Shown here one piece after another: positions 25,761 to 34,224 of a stretch of DNA of 57,648 nucleotides. The notes beneath the pieces are model-generated. The model saw only the letters and a program-made list of their open reading frames with translations. It was not told where the DNA came from and made no database searches. The position numbers and the translations under genes were made by a program. Each line of letters opens with the position of its first letter. Position 1 is the stretch's first letter. The stretch comes from Gammaproteobacteria bacterium. GTDB lineage: Bacteria; Pseudomonadota; Gammaproteobacteria; Thiohalospirales; Thiohalospiraceae. Where the stretch lies: assembly GCA_014762495.1 (NCBI GenBank), contig JABURT010000049.1:1-57648 (forward strand). Direction: 5' to 3'.

Positions 25761-27628
25761 TGGGTTACAAAACAGTTGTAGAAGATAATATTGATATCCT
25801 GGTAGCGGGTGCAGGCCTTGGTGGTACTGGTGCCGCATTTGAAGCCAGGTATTGGGGTCAGGATAAGAAGATCGTCATTGCCGAGAAGGCCAATATTGAC
25901 CGCTCCGGTGCCGTTGCACAGGGTCTGTATGCGATCAACTGCTACATGGGGACTCGTTTCGGTGAAAACAATCCGGAAGACCATGTGCGTTACGCTCGTA
26001 TCGACCTTATGGGTATGGTGCGTGAAGACCTTCTCTTCGACATGGCGCGTCACGTCGATTCCGCCGTTCACCAGTTCGAGGAATGGGGCCTGCCGCTGAT
26101 GCGTGATCCCAAGACCGGCGCCTACCAGCGTGAAGGTCGTTGGCAGATCATGATCCACGGTGAGTCCTATAAGCCGATCGTGGCCGAGGCCGCCAAGAAG
26201 TCCGCCGACAAGGTCTATAACCGAATCTGTGTCACTCACCTGCTGATGGATGAGTCCAAGGAAAACCGCGTCGCCGGTGCCATTGGGTTTAACGTCCGTA
26301 CCGGTGATTGCCATGTGTTCAAGTCCAAGGCCGTTATTGTCGGTGCCGGTGGTGCCTCCAACATCTACAAGCCCCGCTCTGTCGGTGAAGGTGCCGGTCG
26401 TGTCTGGTACGCGCCCTGGTCTTCCGGTTCCGCCTACGGTCTGTTGATCGGTGCCGGCGCCAAGATGACGCAAATGGAAAACCGAATCGTACTGGCCCGA
26501 TTCAAAGATGGTTACGGTCCGGTCGGTGCCTACTTCCTGCATCTCAAGACTTATACCCAGAACGCCTACGGCGAAGAGTACGAGTCCAAGTGGTTCCCCG
26601 AACTGCAGAAGATGGTTGGTAAGGAATACCTGGATCCCGAGGCGTCTCACCGCACGCATCGTCCAATCCCGACCTGTCTGCGTAACCACGCCCTCATTAA
26701 CGAGGTGAATGCCGGACGTGGTCCCATCCACATGGTTACCATGGAGGCCTTCCAGGATCCTCATCTCGAGGAAATCGGCTGGCATAACTTCCTGGGTATG
26801 ACCGTGGGTCAGGCCGTACTGTGGGCCGCCACCGATGTGGATCCCAAGAACGAGAACCCTGAGCTGACTACCTCAGAACCTTATGTAATGGGTTCACATG
26901 CTACCGGTTGCGGTGCATGGTGTTCCGGTCCCGAAGATGTGTCTCCCGATGAGTACTTCTGGGGCTACAACCGCATGACTACCGTTGAAGGTCTGTTTGG
27001 TGCCGGTGATGCTGTAGGCGGTACGCCTCACGCATTCTCCTCCGGTTCCTTCACCGAAGGTCGTCTCGCTGCCAAAGCCGCGTGTAAGTATATCGACGAC
27101 GGTAAGGCCGAAGGCATCAAGGTTTCCGACAAGCAGATCAATGATCGCAAGAAGGAAATCTACAAGCCGATGGAACACTACAAGATCTATCGCAACGAGA
27201 TCACTGCCGGTACGGTTAATCCCAACTACATCAACCCGCGTCAGGGTCTCGACCGTCTGCAGAAGTTGATGGATGAGTACTGTGGTGGTGTTACCGTTAA
27301 CTACATGACCAATGACAAGTTGCTGAATATCGGTCTTAAGAAGATGAAGATCCTGGAAGAGGATCTCGAGAAGATCGCTGCGGAGAACGTGCACGAGCTG
27401 CTGCGTGCGTGGGAACTGAAGCATCGTCATATGACCGCTGAAGCAGTGTTCCAGCACACCTTGTTCCGTAAGGAAACTCGCTGGCCCGGTTACTACTACC
27501 GTGGTGATGCGATGAAGGTGGATGATGAGAACTGGCATGTGTTGACTGTATCTCGTCGAGATCCCAAGACGGGTGAGTACACAATGGAGAAGGCTCCTTG
27601 TTACCACCTGGTAGGTGACGACGAGTAA
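25760..27628 (+). CDS. aprA: Adenylylsulfate reductase alpha subunit
   Basis: 622-aa FAD flavoprotein of the fumarate-reductase fold. The N-terminal dinucleotide region DILVAGAGLGGTGAAFEA and the later RVAGAIGFNVRTG and AVIVGAGGASNIY are present. Active-site phrases GEGAGRVWYAPWSSGSAYG and GSHATGCGAWCSGPEDV are as in AprA. In sulfur oxidisers it oxidises sulfite with AMP to APS. Length matches chemotroph and phototroph AprA (about 620-630). Terminator lies 22 bases downstream. Together with aprM and sat it gives the APS pathway of sulfite oxidation with substrate-level ATP formation. Confidence 0.97.
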   Translation: MGYKTVVEDNIDILVAGAGLGGTGAAFEARYWGQDKKIVIAEKANIDRSGAVAQGLYAINCYMGTRFGENNPEDHVRYARIDLMGMVREDLLFDMARHVDSAVHQFEEWGLPLMRDPKTGAYQREGRWQIMIHGESYKPIVAEAAKKSADKVYNRICVTHLLMDESKENRVAGAIGFNVRTGDCHVFKSKAVIVGAGGASNIYKPRSVGEGAGRVWYAPWSSGSAYGLLIGAGAKMTQMENRIVLARFKDGYGPVGAYFLHLKTYTQNAYGEEYESKWFPELQKMVGKEYLDPEASHRTHRPIPTCLRNHALINEVNAGRGPIHMVTMEAFQDPHLEEIGWHNFLGMTVGQAVLWAATDVDPKNENPELTTSEPYVMGSHATGCGAWCSGPEDVSPDEYFWGYNRMTTVEGLFGAGDAVGGTPHAFSSGSFTEGRLAAKAACKYIDDGKAEGIKVSDKQINDRKKEIYKPMEHYKIYRNEITAGTVNPNYINPRQGLDRLQKLMDEYCGGVTVNYMTNDKLLNIGLKKMKILEEDLEKIAAENVHELLRAWELKHRHMTAEAVFQHTLFRKETRWPGYYYRGDAMKVDDENWHVLTVSRRDPKTGEYTMEKAPCYHLVGDDE

Positions 27629-27650
27629 GCCTATGCCGTAAGTGCTGAAG

Positions 27651-27696
27651 CACCAGCAACTCCTTGTTTTATAAAGGGTTGCTGGTGTTTTTTTTC
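27651..27696 (+). terminator. Terminator of aprMBA
   Basis: CACCAGCAAC / GTTGCTGGTG stem with extended pairing across the loop, followed by eight or more T (27651-27696). Confidence 0.9.
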
Positions 27697-27777
27697 CTGC
27701 CTTAAAAGCTCTGCAGGCCTTGTTTACTGATATGGATTTTGCTTAACTAGAATCTGAATATCACTAATTTAAGAATC

Positions 27778-28170
27778 ATGAATATGAGCAATCAAGCAAC
27801 TGTAAATACAGAACAAACGCCTAATATCATCAATCTGTCTGATGACGAGCTACTGGCGATCGCGAATCCCATGTGGGACGACCTGATCAAGTATTCCAAT
27901 AAGGGTCAGTACGGTAAGTTCGTTCGAAACTTTTCCTATAACCTTCTATTTGGTCTCAATGAAGTCGAAGTGGGCAAGCAATTCGCGAAAAGCGAGCTGA
28001 CCAGGAATCTGGATTCCAATTACGATGTTCTCGGTACCATCCGTCGTGGCGAACATGTCACCGTGCTCTATCGTGTGCGCAGTACTAAGAAAGAGGGCGA
28101 GTGGTTGGGCCGCATGGTACTGGGTTATGAAGAAGGTGAGCCTAAAATATTTGGTGCTTCAATCTTCTAA
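27778..28170 (+). CDS. Uncharacterised apr-linked protein, 130 aa
   Basis: Not recognised. No signal or membrane segment. The middle part LIKYSNKGQYGKFVRNFSYNLLFGLNEVEVGKQFAKSELTRNL and the strand VTVLYRVRSTKKEGEWLGRMVLGYEEGEPKIFGASIF give an alpha/beta protein. The second half resembles a cystatin- or NTF2-like beta sheet (LGTIRRGEHVTVLYRV and WLGRMVLGYEE). Start could be 27778 or the ATG at 27784. It follows the aprA terminator by about 80 bases and precedes an FKBP and a HIT gene. Its place beside apr suggests a sulfur-pathway accessory role, which is inference. Confidence 0.7.
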   Translation: MNMSNQATVNTEQTPNIINLSDDELLAIANPMWDDLIKYSNKGQYGKFVRNFSYNLLFGLNEVEVGKQFAKSELTRNLDSNYDVLGTIRRGEHVTVLYRVRSTKKEGEWLGRMVLGYEEGEPKIFGASIF

Positions 28171-28224
28171 TCGTTTGTATCAGTAGTGGATATTGTTAAC
28201 AAATAATTGAGTTAGACGTTCGTT

Positions 28225-28746
28225 ATGGCAGAAATTGAAGACGTTGTAGCCGATGGTAAATACGTCGAGCTGATGTACAAGGTAATCGATAAAAAATCTG
28301 GCAATGTACTGACCGAGGTCGAGTTTCCTCTCGGCTACGTGCATGGTGTGAGTGAAGTTCTTGCCCCTGCGGTAACGGCACAGCTTGAAGGCAGATTGGC
28401 TGGAGATGTGATTGAGGCTCCCGTTGACTGTAATGAGTTATATGGGCCCCGAGACGAATCACTGGTCATCATTGAGCCGATCGATCATGTTCCCGAAGAA
28501 TACCGTGAAGTGGGCACATCGATATTAATGGAAAATGAAAAAGGTCAGACCAAGACCTTTATCGTGACCCGTGTCGATGAAAAATCCGTCACCATCGATG
28601 GAAATAATCCTCTATGCGGCCGCGAAGTCATCTTCCGACTGGACATTAAGACAGTGCGTGATGCCACGGAAGAAGAGATCGAGTACGGTGGAAAGGTTGA
28701 GGAAACCCCTAATGTCCCGGGAACGGTTAAGGTGCCACTTAAATAG
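28225..28746 (+). CDS. FKBP-type peptidyl-prolyl isomerase, SlyD-like
   Basis: 173 aa. The FKBP/SlyD pattern is: YVELMYKVIDKKSGNVLTEVEFPLGYVHG, then VTAQLEGRLAGDVIEAPVDCNELYGPRDESLV, an inserted IF domain (residues about 80-130) and VIFRLDIKTVRDATEEE. SlyD-like proteins act as chaperone-isomerases in the cytoplasm. The His/Cys-rich tail of SlyD is absent. Located between an apr-linked hypothetical and a HIT protein. It may help assembly of the sulfur enzymes, but there is no direct evidence. Confidence 0.88.
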   Translation: MAEIEDVVADGKYVELMYKVIDKKSGNVLTEVEFPLGYVHGVSEVLAPAVTAQLEGRLAGDVIEAPVDCNELYGPRDESLVIIEPIDHVPEEYREVGTSILMENEKGQTKTFIVTRVDEKSVTIDGNNPLCGREVIFRLDIKTVRDATEEEIEYGGKVEETPNVPGTVKVPLK

Positions 28747-28788
28747 ACATAGTTGATGATATATTAGTAATGATTCAGGAATGTGACG

Positions 28789-29199
28789 TTGTCTTCTGAA
28801 CAAAAACAAGAAAAGCGTGACCCCAATAATCCCTGTCTATTTTGTACGGACCCACAGGGGGTGTCGCTAACAAATGAACTTGCTTTTAGTGCGCGTGATA
28901 CCTACGCGGTGAGCCCTGGGCATACACTGGTTATGCCCAAACGACATGTGGCCGATTTCTTCGATTTGACACAGGAAGAGATCGCGGCAGTCATGGACCT
29001 GATCAACCAGGAAAAGGAGCTCATTGATAAGGAATTCAAACCCGATGGATACAATATCGGTGTGAACATAGGCCCGTCGGCAGGGCAAAGTATCTTTCAT
29101 GTGCATATCCATATAATTCCCCGCTATAAGGGGGATGTGGAGAATCCACAGGGTGGTGTAAGACACGTGATCCCGAAGAACGCACACTACAAGCGATAG
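28789..29199 (+). CDS. HIT-family nucleotide hydrolase/transferase
   Basis: 136 aa from TTG 28789, which has AGGA eight bases upstream. A GTG at 28783 is in frame but too close to that site. The HIT signature HVHIHIIPRYKGD is intact. N-terminal CLFCTDPQ may bind zinc with the later histidines, as in HINT/HIT enzymes. HIT proteins cleave AMP conjugates such as adenosine phosphoramidate; some act on adenylyl sulfate. Since AprBA makes APS two genes away, an APS- or AMP-related clean-up role is an attractive guess. Confidence 0.88.
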   Translation: MSSEQKQEKRDPNNPCLFCTDPQGVSLTNELAFSARDTYAVSPGHTLVMPKRHVADFFDLTQEEIAAVMDLINQEKELIDKEFKPDGYNIGVNIGPSAGQSIFHVHIHIIPRYKGDVENPQGGVRHVIPKNAHYKR

Positions 29200-29284
29200 A
29201 CGAATAGGTTTGAACAAGGATGCTGGTTGAGAGGAAGGGGCCGGCATCAAAAAATTTCCTTCCCTAAACATAAGGAGAGATGAG

Positions 29285-29449
29285 ATGAGTGCAGCACCCA
29301 AGACCCGGCCGAAGGTACCGGAAGGTACGGCCCGCTTTGTAACAACCCGCCAGAAAGAGATCAAAGAAGGCGCATTCTTTGTGGGCTATGAAACCACCTG
29401 GGAAGCCTTCCAGAAAGAAGTTCCCTACAGCACTCCTAAGAAGCCCTAA
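29285..29449 (+). CDS. Small basic protein of 54 aa, unlisted
   Basis: ATG at 29285 with AGGAGA five bases upstream, 54 codons and a TAA at 29447. The sequence starts MSAAPKTRPKVPEGTARF, then VTTRQKEIKEGAFFVGYETT, and ends STPKKP. It is basic, soluble and without cysteines. The ideal ribosome site, coding composition and a hairpin terminator 11 bases downstream support a real gene. No family known to me. It lies last in the group apr / 130-aa protein / FKBP / HIT. Confidence 0.75.
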   Translation: MSAAPKTRPKVPEGTARFVTTRQKEIKEGAFFVGYETTWEAFQKEVPYSTPKKP

Positions 29450-29460
29450 GCTTCATAGCC

Positions 29461-29487
29461 GCGTGGCCCGTTCGGGCCACGCAGTGC
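29461..29487 (+). terminator. Terminator after the 54-aa gene
   Basis: Perfect 9-bp stem GCGTGGCCC / GGGCCACGC with loop GTTC, followed by AGTGCTTT. Confidence 0.7.
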
Positions 29488-29689
29488 TTTATCCAAAGTA
29501 CTCAGCATATCTGTGCCATTCAAGTTCCTCTTTCTAGTTGTCCATGCTCCGCTTCGCCTGATACATCAATGACATAACTCACAATAGCTTTCTGATATCG
29601 AACTCTGGAGTTTTCCATGCAGTCGTGACAGGATATTTTAAAAGTCGACCGTACTTCGAAAATGCCCTATCAGTAGGCTGGAGTTCTCA

Positions 29690-30382
29690 ATGGAATATGA
29701 TTACGAGCTGATCTTCACACGTCTTTTATTGGCTGTCCTGGCGGGCGGAATCATAGGGATCGAGCGTGCCATACATGGCCGCGAGGCGGGGTTTAGGACC
29801 CATACGCTGGTCAGCGTCTCTTCCAGCCTGTTGATGCTGTTGATGGTGTATCAATGGGAGCTGGTGCCGAAGGAATTTCTTGATACCGTACGCGCCGACC
29901 CGACACGCATGGCGCAAGGGATTATGACTGGTATCGGTTTTCTGGGTGCCGGTGTGATTATCAAGGAAGGCCTTAGTGTACGCGGCTTGACGACCGCGGC
30001 CTCGATATGGATGACGGCGGCTATCGGGATTGTGATCGGCCTGGGTTTCTACGTCCCTGCGCTTATTGCAACCATTATCACCATTCTGACTCTATCGGCA
30101 TTTCGTTGGCTGGAGAACTTACTGCCTACCCAGACCTATGCCCGACTGCGTATTGAGTTTAAGCGTTTTGATAAGGTTACAGACGAAGCGACTCTTAACG
30201 AGATCATAAGTGCCCATCACATAAAATCGTTCCAGTATAACTATCACCTGGTCGATGAGGGTAAAAGACTGGTCTACGAAGTCACCATTCGCAGCAAGGA
30301 GCAAAAGAATTTCAGATCGTTGGCACAACACCTGATGGACCTGGAAGATGTGCTGGAGTTTCGTATCAACATGTCCAGCTAG
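29690..30382 (+). CDS. MgtC/SapB family membrane protein
   Basis: 230 aa. N-terminal spans with the MgtC signature: LLAVLAGGIIGIERAIHGREAGFRTHTLVSVSSSL, then MTGIGFLGAGVIIKEGLSVRGLTTAASIWMTAAIGI. The C-terminal 85 residues form an ACT-like soluble domain (LRIEFKRFDKVTDEATLNEI...). Family members occur in Mg2+ homeostasis and virulence. Here likely an inner-membrane protein of unknown regulation. AGGCTGGAG precedes the start. Confidence 0.88.
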   Translation: MEYDYELIFTRLLLAVLAGGIIGIERAIHGREAGFRTHTLVSVSSSLLMLLMVYQWELVPKEFLDTVRADPTRMAQGIMTGIGFLGAGVIIKEGLSVRGLTTAASIWMTAAIGIVIGLGFYVPALIATIITILTLSAFRWLENLLPTQTYARLRIEFKRFDKVTDEATLNEIISAHHIKSFQYNYHLVDEGKRLVYEVTIRSKEQKNFRSLAQHLMDLEDVLEFRINMSS

Positions 30383-30434
30383 TCAAAGCGATGACATTCA
30401 TGATGCGTCAATCCAGGTGAGTATGTCCGGGCTT

Positions 30435-30704
30435 TCAGGCTGCGTGTGAGGTACTAAATCCCAGCGTACCGAGTGAGACTGAATAACCGGGCTTATCGAG
30501 AAAGTATTCCGAGACAATCTTCTGATTTACGCAGAACTGTGCGGCGTATTCCGCATTATCCTGATCCGTTGAATGGCTGCGAATTTTTTCAAAACCACTT
30601 ACGGCATCCGACATACTACGGTAATGAATCGTCTGGGAGGTCTCTTCCGAGCATGGCTCTTGAAGATTGATCAAGCGGATGTAGATGTTATTGGCTTCCT
30701 GCAC
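30435..30704 (-). CDS. Hypothetical protein of 89 aa with GTG start
   Basis: Starts GTG at 30704 with AGGGGAG about six bases upstream, so translation initiation is well supported. The product (VQEANNIYIRLINLQEP...GYSVSLGTLGFSTSHAA) is soluble, with two cysteines (EPCSEE and AAQFCVNQ). No family recognised. Located between mgtC-like and yaiI genes, on the other strand from both. Confidence 0.5.
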   Translation of the reverse strand: MQEANNIYIRLINLQEPCSEETSQTIHYRSMSDAVSGFEKIRSHSTDQDNAEYAAQFCVNQKIVSEYFLDKPGYSVSLGTLGFSTSHAA

Positions 30705-30898
30705 TGTATTCTCCCCTACGGGAACTGCTAAAACGCGATTATTATCCCTGAAATCGGTTCTGTTTATCAGAGAGATATGTCACAAAAGTGTGAAGATTTA
30801 GAATAATATAAGAATATATGAATGTTAGAAATTCTGTGTATGTGCATACGTACAGACGCTGTTTGCGTGCAAGTAATTGAAAGTGGAAAATAAGCCCA

Positions 30899-31357
30899 AT
30901 GTCCAGCACACAAGCAAATATATGGGTGGATGCCGATGCCTGCCCAAGGGTCATCAAGGATATTTTGTTCCGGGCCGCCAACCGTAAACAGATCCAGCTG
31001 ACCCTGGTGGCAAATCAGTATATCCAGGCCCCCAAATCCCCGTTCATCCGTAGTATGAGGGTCGAGAAGGGCTTTGATGTGGCGGATAATCGCATCATCG
31101 AACTGGCCGCTGTGGGAGACCTGGTGGTTACCGCCGATATCCCCCTCGCGGCGGGTGTCATCGACAAGGGGGCGATAGCGCTCAATCCACGCGGCGAACT
31201 CTATACCCGAGACAACATTGCCCAGCGTCTCTCCATGCGCAATTTTATGGAGGAACTGCGTAGTAGTGGTGAACAGATTGGGGGGCCGGATGCCATTAAT
31301 CAGGCCGACCGACAGCGCTTTGCCAATGAACTCGACCGCTATTTAAACCAAATCTAA
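30899..31357 (+). CDS. yaiI: YaiI/YqxD family protein (DUF188)
   Basis: 152 aa. Diagnostic opening [16 protein letters not shown], then [34 protein letters not shown] and [15 protein letters not shown]188 proteins are PIN-like fold proteins with a possible nuclease site of acidic residues (D in [14 protein letters not shown]). Function not established. Single gene. Confidence 0.93.
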   Translation: MSSTQANIWVDADACPRVIKDILFRAANRKQIQLTLVANQYIQAPKSPFIRSMRVEKGFDVADNRIIELAAVGDLVVTADIPLAAGVIDKGAIALNPRGELYTRDNIAQRLSMRNFMEELRSSGEQIGGPDAINQADRQRFANELDRYLNQI

Positions 31358-31476
31358 TCTCGTACTCTATATCCCCACCTGGCTTCCCTGTCCATTGATC
31401 TGGATCAATAAATCAGCCTCGAGCAAATTTTATAGTCAATAAGTAAACAGCCTTGTTGGTCGCCTGGGAGTGATAG

Positions 31477-32103
31477 ATGGCTCATACAGAACGCATGGGT
31501 GAAGCTGGGGGAGAGATTACCTATCCCATGCATGACAATCTCTACCTTAATATTACGAACCGTTGTAACTTGCGTTGCCGATTTTGCGCCAAATCGTCCG
31601 GCGCTTGGGAAATATCAGGGGTTAACCTGGCCCTGTTACATGAACCGAACAGCGCCGATGTTATTAATGAGATTGGCGATCCCACTCGCTACTCACAGGT
31701 TGTATTCTGCGGGCTAGGCGAAGCCAGTTTGCGCCTTGACGCCGTGCTCGAGATCTCTCGCGCGATTAAGGCAAAGGGGGCATATATACGACTGAACACC
31801 GATGGGCTTGCGAATTTTGCTCACGGTCGTGATGTGATCCCACAGCTGGCTGGAGTCATAGACGAAGTGTCTATTTCCATGAATGCCCAGGATAGCCAGC
31901 TCTACCAGCAACACTGCCAGCCTAAAATGCATTATGCCTATGAGTATATGATCCAATTCGTGAAACGGGCCCAAAGGCACTTTAAACACGTCACGGTGAG
32001 TGCAATTGATGGTCTCGATGGTGTCGATACCGACAAGTGTCGTGACCTCGCTTTCGCCATGGGAGTTGAGTTCAGGCGCAGGTCCCTGAGTCGTTACTGT
32101 TAG
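31477..32103 (+). CDS. Radical SAM protein, TatD-linked type
   Basis: 208 aa. The radical-SAM CxxxCxxC motif is in NRCNLRCRFCAKSSG, followed by a GEAS-like segment (VVFCGLGEASLRLDAVLEI) and LNTDGLAN. Length and the R-F-C-x-K start resemble the short radical SAM proteins often encoded near tatD (TIGR04038-like). No tatD gene is seen in the window. The substrate is unknown. A cysteine-ended C-terminus (RYC) is notable. Followed by a bidirectional hairpin. Confidence 0.83.
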   Translation: MAHTERMGEAGGEITYPMHDNLYLNITNRCNLRCRFCAKSSGAWEISGVNLALLHEPNSADVINEIGDPTRYSQVVFCGLGEASLRLDAVLEISRAIKAKGAYIRLNTDGLANFAHGRDVIPQLAGVIDEVSISMNAQDSQLYQQHCQPKMHYAYEYMIQFVKRAQRHFKHVTVSAIDGLDGVDTDKCRDLAFAMGVEFRRRSLSRYC

Positions 32104-32126
32104 GAAGGTACTTAGATTCAAAGCAT

Positions 32127-32154
32127 TAAAAAAGGGAGCCGAGGCTCCCTTTTG
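32127..32154. terminator. Bidirectional terminator
   Basis: Perfect hairpin AGGGAGCC-GA-GGCTCCCT (32133-32150) flanked by an A-run and TTTT. Between convergent genes (radical SAM + and asparagine synthase-like -). Confidence 0.82.
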
Positions 32155-32172
32155 TGCTATAGCAGTGGCTCT

Positions 32173-34194
32173 CTAGGCACTCCAGCCGTATTGCTGGGCA
32201 CGCTCTGCGGCAAGCGACGGCACATCGGTTTGCACGAAGTGCTGATGCAGTACCTGAATGCCTATCATGTGATTGATGACCGCATCCAGCTTGACCTGAG
32301 TGGCCGCTGGGGTTTCATCGTTCTCATGCAGATCGAACAGTGCCTTGACCCCTTCCTTGTCTAGAATACCGGCCCGTTCGATGGCCTCATCGCTCAGGTA
32401 TTTGTCGGCCAGTGCCTTCATCGCCGCCCACTTCTCGGGATCGGTATGGGCGGGTGGGGCCATGAAGGCGAACTTTTCACGTTCATAGAGAACCGTAGGC
32501 AATACACCCTTCATCGCCTCGCGCAGGACATATTTCTCGGTGCGTCCCTTGATGCGCAGGGTGGGAGGAATTTGGGTGGCAAACTCCGCCAGGTGGTGAT
32601 CGAGGAAGGGCGGACGGGCCTCCATGGAATTGGCCATGTCGACACGGTCCCCCCCCCAGGTAAGGATCTGACCTTCGAGCATGGTCTTGATCCAGACATA
32701 CTGCGCCTTATCCAGCGGATGACGGCCTTCCAGCATGTCACCGTCGAGCGCCTCGGCAATGGCCTTACCCGGCTCGTAGCCTTCCACCTCCTTGCGCAAC
32801 TCGGGATGAAGCAGTTCGGGCACGTGGACCGAGGAAGCCAACCAGGGCTGTAGGCAGGAGGGTGTAAAGCCGACGAGTTCATTGAGTGAGTCATCACTCA
32901 CCTCGTCCTCGGCCAACATGGCTCCCTTGAACAGTTTATTGGCCTCGGCCAGGATACCCTCCCACTCGGCGCGTTCGGCTTCGCTCAGTGTATCCATGCC
33001 ATGCAGGAACATGTCGCGTCGAAAGGCAGGATACCCGGAGAAGAGTTCGTCCGAGCCCTCACCGGTTACGACAACCTTGTAGCCGGCCTTGTTGACATGC
33101 CGGCTCATGAGCAGCTTGGCGACGCCAAGGGTGTTATAGATGGTGCGCTCCGTGTGCCACAGGGTCTCTTCGAAATTGTCATACAGGTGGCCGGCATTGA
33201 GTAGCATGACATCCTGATCGGCACCCACAGACTCTGCCATCTCGGTAGCGATGGGGGTCTCGTCGTAGTCGCTGTCGTCAAAGCCGATGGTGAAGGCCTT
33301 GACGGGGGATTGCTGGCTGGCAGCGGCCATACCCAGGGTTGAACAGGAATCGATGCCACCGGAGAGATAACAGGCCACCGGTACGTCGGCTTCGAGACGT
33401 AGTTGCACCGCTTCAAGCAATTTTTTCTTCACGCCGTCGATGTATTTCTGTTCGTTTTCCGGGTCGTCATTCTTCTGGCGTTCTTCCAGAGTGGGAAAAT
33501 CCATGTCCCAGTACTTCTGATCCTGGATCGAGAACTTGCCATGCTTGCGTTCGATGATTACGGCATGGCCGGGTTTGACCTGATGAATGTTATCAAAGGC
33601 GGTGGTGCCGGGAACGATGGTCTGCATCAGCTGATGGAAGACCCCCTTGGCGTTGAAGTGACGCGGCACTTCGGGATCTGCGAACAGGACCTTCAGCTCG
33701 GAGCCGAATACGATCTTGCCGTCGGTCTCGGTCCAGTACAGGGGCTTAATGCCGAAACGATCGCGAACAAGGATAAGGCGATCGCGCTCTTTGTCATACA
33801 GGGCGAAGGCAAACTCTCCGCGCAGATGGGTCAGCATTTCCTCAAGACCCAGGCGCGGGTAGAGATGAAGCACCATCTCCGAATCACTCTTGGCCTTGAA
33901 ACGGGCGCCGTCGAGTGTCAGCTCGGCACGGATACGCTTGTAATCGTAAAATTCACCATTGTGAGCCAGTAACAGGTTCTGGTCCTGAGAGAGAAACGGC
34001 TGACGGGCACGCTCTTCGTTAAGGTCGATAATGGAGAGGCGGGCGTGAGAAAATCCCACACCTTCATCATCTATGACCTTGTAACCGAAGCCGTCGGGGC
34101 CGCGGTGATGTTGAATCGCGGCCATGTTGACCAGTAACTGGGGATCGATGGTTTTGTTTTTGTCGCTATGAAAAATTCCTGCTATTCCACACAT
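32173..34194 (-). CDS. Asparagine-synthetase-like glutamine amidotransferase (last gene of carbamoyl/amide operon)
   Basis: 673 aa. Class II amidotransferase domain starts MCGIAG with catalytic Cys2, then HHRGPDGFG, LAHNGEFYDY and RDRFGIKPLYW. The synthetase domain has the ATP-binding SGGIDS at residues 278-283 and the later VVTGEGSDELFSGYP. E. coli AsnB is 554 aa; the extra length lies mainly in an insertion at about residues 400-470 and in the C-terminus. It can amidate a carboxyl group using glutamine ammonia and ATP. That the acceptor is aspartate is only a default reading. Its position 30 bases after a carbamoyltransferase paralogue and downstream of amino-acid hydrolase and amidase genes suggests that it amidates a carbamoylated amino acid. 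NAGGN osmolyte synthesis uses a similar amidotransferase. Confidence 0.9.
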   Translation of the reverse strand: MCGIAGIFHSDKNKTIDPQLLVNMAAIQHHRGPDGFGYKVIDDEGVGFSHARLSIIDLNEERARQPFLSQDQNLLLAHNGEFYDYKRIRAELTLDGARFKAKSDSEMVLHLYPRLGLEEMLTHLRGEFAFALYDKERDRLILVRDRFGIKPLYWTETDGKIVFGSELKVLFADPEVPRHFNAKGVFHQLMQTIVPGTTAFDNIHQVKPGHAVIIERKHGKFSIQDQKYWDMDFPTLEERQKNDDPENEQKYIDGVKKKLLEAVQLRLEADVPVACYLSGGIDSCSTLGMAAASQQSPVKAFTIGFDDSDYDETPIATEMAESVGADQDVMLLNAGHLYDNFEETLWHTERTIYNTLGVAKLLMSRHVNKAGYKVVVTGEGSDELFSGYPAFRRDMFLHGMDTLSEAERAEWEGILAEANKLFKGAMLAEDEVSDDSLNELVGFTPSCLQPWLASSVHVPELLHPELRKEVEGYEPGKAIAEALDGDMLEGRHPLDKAQYVWIKTMLEGQILTWGGDRVDMANSMEARPPFLDHHLAEFATQIPPTLRIKGRTEKYVLREAMKGVLPTVLYEREKFAFMAPPAHTDPEKWAAMKALADKYLSDEAIERAGILDKEGVKALFDLHENDETPAATQVKLDAVINHMIGIQVLHQHFVQTDVPSLAAERAQQYGWSA

Positions 34195-34224
34195 AATAAT
34201 CTTCTATAGTAAGTGATCGGCGAA

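Noticed and set aside
25757..26785. Long minus-strand frame opposite aprA
   Set aside because: aprA motifs are certain on the plus strand; the antisense product is Thr/Gly/Val-rich without domain signals.
24414..27628. qmoABC as the electron partner of AprBA
   Set aside because: Only aprM is found next to aprBA; no HdrA-like flavoprotein genes in the window.
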